64,000 nucleotides of DNA, taken from positions 1,059,802 to 1,123,801 of the forward strand of contig MNCI01014495.1 in the NCBI GenBank assembly GCA_015680685.1. Direction: 5' to 3'. The notes under the pieces were generated by a model. The model saw nothing but the letters and a program-made list of their open reading frames with translations. It did not search any database and was not told the DNA's origin. The position numbers and the translations under genes were made by a program. Positions 48,201 to 58,900 of the stretch are shown piece after piece (position 1 is the first letter of the stretch; every line of letters starts with the position of its first letter). Source of the stretch: Gnetum montanum (lineage: Eukaryota; Streptophyta; Gnetopsida; Gnetales; Gnetaceae).

Positions 48201-51200
48201 TTCAAAAAAATGAATAAACGACAGCATTATCGACTAAACTATTAAAACATTAGAATCTGTCATATATTAAAATTCTCAGGGTAACACCTATAAAATTTGC
48301 TACGTTCACTGAAGAAAAATTGCTATCACAAAATTGATTAACAACCTTAATAATTCTCTCTCTTTTATCCTGTTTAGCAGTCTTCATAGTTCAAAAATTC
48401 ACCCTGTTCTCTAACCACTTTTGTTATTTGAATTGGTTGCACAACGATATAAAGAGACAATTACGAAGACAATCTTGGCCACATAAGCCAAACATTTACA
48501 TTGTTGCCTTACCTCTTCAGACACACCAACAGCAGCGTTATCAGGGAAACTACTTGCAACACCAAGCCATGCACAACAGTGTTGTGGCCTTCCTTCAGGA
48601 CCAAACATAGTGTTTCGAAACACCTGTTTATATTTTTCACTATTAGCATAAAGTCAATTCTGACAAAACTGTTTGTTTGACACAAATTTAAATGTCATTT
48701 GCATAAGCAACAATGCTGATTATCATGCTAAACACTTCCAAGAAACATACCGCAGTAAGATTTTGTCTATAATAGTAAAGTTGCTTCAAGCAAGCATGTC
48801 TTGACAACTGATCCTCAAGTTCATCTACACATCTACAATAATAGAAACCATTAAAAAACATCATACTGAAACAGTTTGTATTGATGTGCATGAATGCCCC
48901 CCCTTTGTTGCACTACGCATTATTTTCAATGATAACTGGAGAACATCATTCCATATACGGTACAAGCAAATAAACGTCTAAGCCATTCTAAATTTTCAAG
49001 ATTCCATTCCCACCTCTCACTTTAAATTTAAAAAGGAAAAAAAAAAGGTATCTGACAACAGTCCTAATCCCAGAGAATCCTACTACATACAAACAAAACT
49101 TCAGAACTGGCATAGAGTTAAGCTAGAAGGCAATCTTTCTTACGCAAAAACAGATGATCATACATACCTGGACCATAAATAAGCTGTGTTTCCTTCAGAC
49201 ACCAATCCTTCTTTGCCAGTGGAAACTGTAGCTTTCTCCAAATGCCTGATGTTTATCGATGATCTAGATGACGTTACAACCATCAATACCGAGAGCCAAT
49301 TCCTGCGCAAATCCTGAAATAAGGTCCATAAAAATAATTTAAAGAAGAACAATGAGAATCTTTCTAAATCACGTCTGCTACATCCATTCTAAATCTTTAT
49401 TTAAGCTGTTATTTGTCTGCACACGTCAATCAGTAACAGTTAATGATTTCCCAAAGATAATTTTCAATTTAACAGCTAGTATAACAACATTTTCCTTTCA
49501 AATATTTCTCATTTTACTAAGTGATTCTGAGATTTTAGGATTTCAAAGTTAAAACGATTGGCATTGCAGAGACAATTTGTTGCATACATATCACATTTTC
49601 TTGAAACTGGATTCCATGCATGAATGGTGTTGATTATATAGCCTATAATGGTATTTATTTTTGAATCTACGTGCAATCTACAGTGAAGTCGTTTTAAAGA
49701 ATTAGTTTAGATAACAGGTGAATCATGTTATGTAATTGTGGGATAGAAACTTTTTTCTTCTTCTAAAGATTATTAAGATGGAGCTATGGCTGGTTTGCTA
49801 CACAGGATATAATACATCAAAAATTTCGAAGTGAAGCCCTGATGCCAACAGTACCAGATGTTTTGTTTGCTTACAGATAATAAAAAACTTTTACCACATT
49901 CAAGAAACAGCATGATAATCCTATGCTAAATTTCACGAAAGTTATATTACCTCAAGAGTAAGAATTGTTTATAAAAGAATTTAGAATTCAATAATATAGC
50001 ACAACGAAAACTTGTATCAAAACCTTAAACTACTTGAATTAATCAGATATCATGAATCTTTATTTGTCCATCGTAAGGAAAACAATGATGATCGTTAGAA
50101 CAAAGGCTTTAAGAAAATTACAACGTACAGACAAATCAGGTGCTGGAGTTGTAATGTTGTCACCGTGAGGCTTTGGTAAGCACTCTAGACAGCCAACAAT
50201 TTGCTCAAAGAGGTTACGTAGTTCTGCGTCAATATCCAAAGCAACCATGCCTGGACTCCCAAGTAAAAAGCGTATTCTCTCAGCTGCAGAAGCTAGATAG
50301 GCTAAAGCATATCCCCTGATAGCTGCAATATTACCACATTTACAAATTGAGCATTTTACCACAAATAATATCATATCTACTGTATATTCGAAGATTTTAC
50401 AGCCTGATGTAAAACAATAAAACTTGAGCAAAACAATCTCATCGGTAAAGAACTATGTACATCAAATATGACCAAATAAATTCAAAAAAAAGGATCAAGA
50501 CATGATGCCACCTTCACAGAAGTGACTATTGCAACTTATCTCTTATGTTAATCTATGTTGTAGTTGGTATTTTGAAATTAGTTGCATTTTGGTTTAATTG
50601 AAATTTCAGGTGAAGCATGTACCATGCCATTGCAAGCTAAACCATTTGCAGCTGCAATGGAAACTACACAAAAAATCTTCCAAATGCTATGGTAATGGTT
50701 GATCCCATGCAAAGGCACAAACAAAATATAATCAATATGGACAAACAAAAACTTACAGAAAAGCCCACAATTTGATAGCTTTGAAGCAGAGGAGCTGCAA
50801 ACATAAGCAAACAGAATATTGGCACCAAATGGAATTCCATGTCAGAGGTCCTTCACAGTAACCTTTGACTATGATTACAGGCCATCGAGTATTTTCATTT
50901 GATCTGAGTTATCTGATCACGTTTTATTGATTTTTGGAAGACGTCTTTAGGACACATAACTGATCAAGTTATGCAATGTGTAAATCCCGAAAATTTTAGT
51001 CTGGCAAAGGAAATTGCCACAATTAAAGACACTCGACAAACCTGTCTCTGCAATAATCGTTAGTGATTAGCTTAATGTGCAATTTCTCTAGTTTCTGCTA
51101 AAAGCCAAAGCTCCTCAAGTAATGATTTATGTGCATTTCCTTCATTCATTATATATTTTATATGCTATAGTTTATGTTAAATGTAAGTTGTTTAATACAG

Positions 51201-52927
51201 TTCAAGGGCTACTTTTTTAAAGCAATGGTCCGAAACATTCAGTAATGATTCAATGAATAAAGCAAAAGAGCCTGTTCAGAATAAAAGGATAAGCAGATTA
51301 AGTTTCAGGGATGTTTACTGGATCAAATTCTTGAGACACAACACTATTCAGTCTCAGGAACCAGCAAAATATAGGAACTGTGTTGGAAGCTGTAAACAAC
51401 ATCAGACAAAGATTTCTGGTTCGTATTCAACATTTCATGGATTTTACGAGCTAACAGAAATTTTAGCTTTACCTGATACATATTTACGAATCAGGCAGCA
51501 GAGCTTGTCCATTCCATCCAATAGGAAGCCAATGGTTGGATCATTCGCATCCTATTATAAAGAAAAGCTGCAGTGTAAAAGTACGTATACAACATAAATG
51601 TGTAAAACTTATAATGCTGAAATTGAAACCAATGTATTTTGTTATGCCTATAAGGCGACCATGAGACCTTGGGGATTTATCAGACAGAATTCAGTTTCAG
51701 CAGTTCCTTTAACACAAATTCTTTACATCTCAATATAACTATTTAGAATTGAACTCATGACTTGGAGGATGCAAATCACAAAGTCTTACCAACAAACTAT
51801 ACAACATGGATCAGTATAATTATATAGGTCATTAATTGTTCAACTATGCGTTTCCATTATTCCATGGGAAAAATCAAAACTTACAATATCAACAGCTGGA
51901 ACCCGTGTTGGCTTTGATTTCACAGAAACCACACCAACATGTCGGAAGTACCACATCAATTCCGAACGAGCAAGAGCTAGGGCTGAAAATACCATCTGGA
52001 AAAGTCAAGGGTTAGTTTCCAGTTAACAACATTAGGAAAGAGGATGGGAAAAGAAAGAGGGCTAAAAACCAGATAAAGAAAAACATTTAGGGGAAGAAAA
52101 CTATCAACATTGAAAGTGAAACGTGAAAACATCTATATACAAAAGAAGACTATTTAACAGATTTCATGTGCATTATTAAAATAAGACATTCATGTTCTTT
52201 CAAATCAAATACTACTAGACTCTACAGTGCTATTCCCCTTTTTCTAAAGCATCAAAAATTCTGAAATTAGCAAATTTTCTTGAATGTACTATTAAATGTA
52301 AAATTTCTAGTTCATAATTCTGGCTTCTCAGCTTATTTTTACCTTTTATTTGAAAAATCATTTATTTGAAAAATCATTTAATCATTAGAACCGTACCCCA
52401 CTTAACAGGATGAGCATTGAACCTCCTGGCCATGAACCTTTTTTTTATTTAATCATTAGACCCTGCTTAGTGGGATGAGCACTGTGGCTCCATGTGATGA
52501 TCCTTTATTAGACCCACAAGAAAATAAGGACTCAAAAGATAAAGGCCAACTATTTATTTACTCTCAAACGATGCACATAAATTATTATTTAAATCTCGTT
52601 CTTAAAATAATAATAAAAGCAAATGTGTTTTGAAGCATAAGTGTGCAAAATCAACTTAAAATCAAGAACACTTTCAATTTGAATCTCAGTTACACTGTCT
52701 AGATCTGTAATTTAAGAAGCGACTGCTACATACCTCCATTGTTTAGAGATCCTTTAAAGTTACACTCTGGTTCTTATCTATTCAATTATGCCTCATGTAA
52801 TATCATTTAGTTATCAAGAAAAATACTTTTGTTGACTTCATGCTTTGCGCTAGAAACCCAGAGAGAATCTATGACAGAATTATCTCCCATAGAACAAAAC
52901 TATTGCACAGTTTTAGTCTACACTTAA

Positions 52928-52963
<36 letters not shown>

Positions 52964-55900
52964 GAGAAACTTTATCAATACAAAAAAAATTACTTGAAAA
53001 TGTGCAAAATCTAAAGATAAATGCTCCACATCTTGATTTCGATGTCTTTTGGTAGTCGTGGATACCTTTATTTATAAAAAAGGATAATGGTTTTTATCCA
53101 CATGCCATACAAGGTAAACCAACTGAAATGTTCATTTTTAATTATTCTAATTTAGCATGCGGAAGGACTTTTCCATGTGCCAGAAAGTGTCAACATGCAG
53201 GAGTCAGAGGGTAGATACAACACAAGTCAAAGAACATAAACAACCATGAAAGACAGCTTTGATGCAGACATTGGGTGCCAGGACTACCATTGTAAGCAAC
53301 ACATGGTACAATGGAATTGGAAAAATTTCTACATGTGACATGGACTTGGACCCACACAAGGTTGACTTATATAATATTTTTTCAACCACATATCAAATTG
53401 ATATCCCAAGGCATAGAAAGTTTCTTCCTTGCAGTGTAGATAAGATAGTGGCAAGGAAATTTTCCTTTGTTAGCACAATACCAGAATAAAAGATTAAGTA
53501 GTATTTTAACATCACAATTGAATCTGCTGTGTGCTTTAAATTAACATTCCCTGTCAACATCTATATTCTTTGCATTTATTTCCTGTTCATTGTGACAATC
53601 ACCATCACAGACTCTAAAGTAATCAACAACAAAGAACCAAATTCCGCTAAATTTTAACTTTGTAAGAAAGGTATTGTCTAATGGTGTCATTTTTTAATGT
53701 TTGAACTAGGTAATCAAATTGGTCACATTTTCTTAGTTCTTAGTATTTCTGTGTTATCCCCAAACTCATTATTGAGTTTTCTTTGATCCATGTGTGTATT
53801 GGCCCTCCATGCTACAAATTTTATAGTTCTTCCTGCACGTATCCTTTTATTTTTACTTTGTCTACCACTTTTCTGGAAGAACAGGGAATAACTTTTCTGT
53901 TTGGCTGGTACCTGAATATTAGGTGCTAAGAGACTGGGCTGGTCAGTGAAAAAAAGAACCATTCTTCCAATCTCCTGCTTCAGAAGTATCCTACGATCTT
54001 TGTGTATTCCCTCAGCACAGCTGATTGCTTGATCTTGCACATCACTGAATACAAGGATGAATCATCCAATAGTTAAATGTAAAGAAAATGTTTGGCTGCA
54101 GATCACTTGAGATATGTTAAGACAAATGGTTCATACCATATCATCCTTTCAACTTGTTTTGCAACATTGTACTCGGCATCAGCTTCCTTTTGCTTAGTAC
54201 GCCCAGCTCTGGCCATTTTCTTTGATTCTAGAATCTTTGGAAGCACATACAACTGGTATTCTTCATGCACAAGCATGCACTGAAAAGGCATTATAGATCC
54301 GTCAGCAAGGATAAAAATAAAAATGAAACATTAAAAACAACTTGACAATCATTTGATTTCATACCTCATCCCTGTATAAAGAGATTACCAAATTTTCTTT
54401 AAGCACCGCCTGAAGTTTGTAAAATCAATATCAATTCCATAAGAAACACATTTCATAAACTATATGAAGATTCTAATACAATGAAGCTGCAGATTTAAAA
54501 CTTGAATACGGAACAAAAGGATAAAAAAAGAAAAGAAAGCAAGAAACTCAAAATTAAAACTAAAGGAAAAGACTACACAAATAATATTAGTGTTTTATGT
54601 GATTTAGGATTTGCTCTATCAAATGTAATTTTTGAAGATATTTTCAGAGGCTTCTCACAATGCTTTGAAAAGAAGGTTCAGAAGATTTTTGAAGCTTAAT
54701 TTTCACAAGTTAATTATTGAGAGAATATTTAACCATTTTATTTTCTTGTGACTTGCATCAGGTTCAATCCTAGCAGTTTATAGTGAAATATAAAGATATT
54801 GTGTAAAAACTCTATCCAATATATCACGATGCTTTCCACATGGATGTAATGAGGTACTCCACTTGAGGTTTGAGTTTCATATATTATCTGATGTTTAGCT
54901 TCACCTTAAAAGTTAATTCATAATTCATCTATAATTTTATCATTTCCCATTTCAAATCAATATTTAACTTTGATATGCATATCATTTGAAGTGTGAGTTT
55001 GTTTATCTCATTTTACCTGTTCAGGAAAAAAAACTGTGTTTCCCATAAATTTCAAATCACCCTCAGATGATATTTCACTACCTAGTAAATTCCTTCTTTT
55101 TCCCTTGAAATAATAAATTTGTTTTTCAATAGTACTTTTCATTCACCCTTAAATTTTTGGTCATCATCTTTCCCTTTGTTAAAGAACAGGAATTAAGGTA
55201 AAGATATGTCGGTGAGAATTAATATTTTATTAGAATAAAATATCACTTAGAAAATGAAATGACACTATAGCAGTATGCAGGAATATCGACTGATGTTGAA
55301 TTCATGCTGAATAACTCACCATACCAGATTAATTGTCATACATAAATATAGTAGAAAACAATAGAAAAAAATCCTTTCAAAAATGAAGATAGCAATAAGA
55401 TATATGTACAAACCATTGCAATGTCGATACCAGTGACCCGAAGAAGTTCACTGGGACACACTAGATACCCCAGAAGTACCCATTCTCTGTGAGAGTTTAC
55501 ATTGGCCAAGTCTTGGGCTCTCTGTGATATAAATGTACAGAAAAATTAACAACATAATAATCAGTTTACAGGCAACCTCAACAAATATGCTATTCATAGC
55601 ACATTTTCCCCCCTTTTTTGATGTAGCAAATGCAAAATGTGGCAGTTCATTACCATGGGATGAGCTGAATTAGTCAGTATGTCAGGGTATCGTGGATGGA
55701 AAGGACTAAGAAAACCTTCACTCCTCAATTTTTGAGTATCTGCAGCTAAGAAAATAATTGGCCCCACTGCCTCCAAAACCTAAACATAAAAAACAGGCCT
55801 TCTAAGAATTTAAAAACGGTTACCACCATCTAAACAAGGATTACTGTACAACTTTGGAACAACGATCCATAGAAACATACTAATATCTTGTAAACTAAGA

Positions 55901-58900
55901 GTCAAGAACATGCAGTTGCTTTAGCTTTAGTGATAAAGAAAAGCAATCACCTCTCCAATGCGAGGGCTCACAAAATTTAAGTCCTCATGCAACCCTTTTA
56001 ATGGTGGATCATACGAGTCAATGAACTGTACCAACCTGCACAAATTATGAAATTTTACAATAATCAGTTGTTAAGAATAAGATCCTCATAATGAGCATAA
56101 AATTTTTGATGGCATTAGCTCAACCTCATTAATGCTACAGCAAATTTAAACCAGTAACACTTTGCAAACACTTGAACATGCTCACAAATAGTTCATTAAA
56201 GAAAGATTTTTAATCATTGTAATTCAGCACTTGAAACAAACAAAATGGAAAGTTAACAGGTTTGCAAACGACTGAAAGAACAATCCCAGATCAAACACTA
56301 CTCAAAAACTTGTCCTTCAAGGCATATAAACAGGAGGGCTAATTTCGCCAACAAGGCAAACATGACATTGAAAGATATCCAATAATGCTTGTATTTATGA
56401 TACCTGAAAATAAAATTGCAAAATACTTCTTTTCGGTATCATATCAAGCCAATAGTGACAGCTTCCAGAAACAAATCTTCCACTCATCCAAACTAAAACT
56501 ACACTTAAGACCAAAACAAAAACAGATAATCAACTTCAGAACCACACAATAGACCAAGGTAATAAATCTTCAAACCATTGAATGAATCCCTTTTAGAATT
56601 CAATCCACCACACATCCTGCATATCAAATGATCATGGACACATTCATCTTCAAATCTCTATTTTTTAGACACTCCAGAGTCTTCCATTTCTTTACTTGCT
56701 ACTGAATCTAGCACCTCAAAAATGCTGAAGTTCCGTTACTAGGATTCTCAGATTTTGAAATGTAATTAATTTTCTCAGAAATTCCTTGAAATTCTCAAAA
56801 CTGAACTACCACTGGACGTTGTCTCATAAATTGTAACCTGCAATACGATTTTTTTTTTTTTTGAAACTAAGTCAAGATGCATTAACTCAATAAAAAATGT
56901 ACGTACAGCAGCATAAAGCCCAGGCCGGAGCCTGCACACAAAACAGGAGAACAACCCCTGCCTTTCTCCTGCTCACCCCAAGTAAACAAAACCAGCCACA
57001 GGACCACAACAGAGGCACCTCCCTCCCAAAACCCTAGCCAGAAGCCAAACCTAATCACTACCCCCCCCCCCCCCCCCCCCCCCCCCCCNCACTTGCCAAG
57101 CTGGCCCGTGTGACCCCATGCTCTATCCCCAACGCCTCCGCATGTGAGGTCTCCAATGGCATCATTCACTCCAGCACCGTTTGAACCTCCCACGTTGCAC
57201 CCCAGTCCGCATCCCCGTCTGTAACCGGTGATGCCCCCGACAGCACCCTCTGAAACCCTTGTAATTCACAACTCTCCCATCACTTCCTATGTGCTTCCAC
57301 CATCTGTGTGTACTTTGCGCTATGTCTTTCAAACAGATCCTCCATCAGCTGCAGGTCTCTCACCTGTTGGATATCTGCCTCCGTTTGAACTGCCGCCCAC
57401 ATCTCCTCCCACTGAGACTGCCACACCATCCTCTTCTCCCTCCTCGCCTGCTCCACCGTGCACTAACACACCTCTTCCATCCTTTCCTGGAAAACCGCCA
57501 AAAGGGTATTAGGAGACTGCCGCATGCCTATCGAAACCCCATGCCCCTCAGTCCGCATGTTGCTGCTGGACACTGCATCCCCTCCTGCTGTCCCCCATGC
57601 TATATAACTACCTTGTTTCTATTTTTTAAGCAATCACTTAAGTCATTACTGTCAAAATACATCTATTAAATGCTCATTCATTCCTGCACCCCTGCCCCAG
57701 CCTTCCCAAAAAAACAATAACAAAAAAAATTTAATGTGTATTGGCATCCTTGTTTCTAAGCCTTCCCAATGCCATCATGCATGTTACTGCCCAGGAGTGG
57801 ACTTTAGACATATATAAGGCAAAAAAATATGGTTACAAACTGATGCTGTGGTCTAAAATCTAAAATCTTTCATCTGGAACAGTACCATTCTAATTACTGC
57901 ATCACTGTGGCCCAAAATGTTGTAAGAAAACAATTGAATACCACCTCATGACCTGCAAGGTTGTCATAAGTTCAATGACAATCATTGTTGTAAAGATTTT
58001 GAGTTCTCTTTCCCAAATTAATAAAACTTTTAAAAATATTTTGTTATTAATGAAAAATAAGATTTGGAGTGCAGCCAGAATTGGATTAGGATATCAGAGA
58101 TCTACTAAGAGATATCACCAATGTTCCATAGCATAAGCTTTCAAAAGCACACTAGTGATAATACTTGAAATAAAATAATTAATCATACCAAGGTAGAAGT
58201 CCTTGGAAATACAAATTTTAATGGTGTAAAATTTAAAAACATGGGAAGTCAAATTTCATCTGACATTTGCTAACGCACATAAGGTCGATTACCAAGTTTG
58301 GTTCTTTTTGAGCTTTGCGTCATATCATGTAATATCCCCACATTTATTGCATAATGGGTAGAGAGTCCATTCCAAATGTTAAATAGGGATCACTGTGTTG
58401 TTCTATTGTATCTCATCTGTTTGTACTATTGCATTGTGCTTTGGTATTGTAGTGTGTGTGTGATGCATTGTGAGTTATGTTGTGTTGTCACACTATGTTC
58501 TTGCATTGTATTCTGTACTTGTTGTACCCCACTGATGTTGCACTAGATGATCTAATTTATGCATCGCTTTTCAGTTATCTCGATTGCATTTTACAACCAT
58601 ATGTCTCTATTGTTTTCTTTCATGTTACTTCCGAGAATTCACATCTTAAAGGACAGCATAGTATCAGAGCATTTTAGCCACAACCGAAGCTTGCAACGTG
58701 TGAAGAGATAGGCGAGAATCAGTCAATGCAACAGCATGCGGTGATCACAGCAACAGTGCGCTGAATACAACAACAATGCACTTGGGCATGTGGTCATTTA
58801 CACTGGTCCATGGTGAACACAACAACAATGTGCTAGGACATGTGGCCATTTGCAATAGCCCATAGTGAACACAACGACATCACACAAGGGCACGTATCAT

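Noticed and set aside
50760-50800. Possible extra NAP1 exon reading LLCFKAIKLWAFL
   Set aside because: The neighbouring exons already join in frame (KYVS-AIRGYALAYL), leaving no residues for it.
56882-57193. Gly-rich minus-strand frame
   Set aside because: It passes through the C homopolymer and the N, so the poly-Gly and the frame are unreliable.
57228-57669. Pro-rich plus-strand open frames
   Set aside because: Low-complexity shadows opposite the helix-rich minus-strand retroposon frame.
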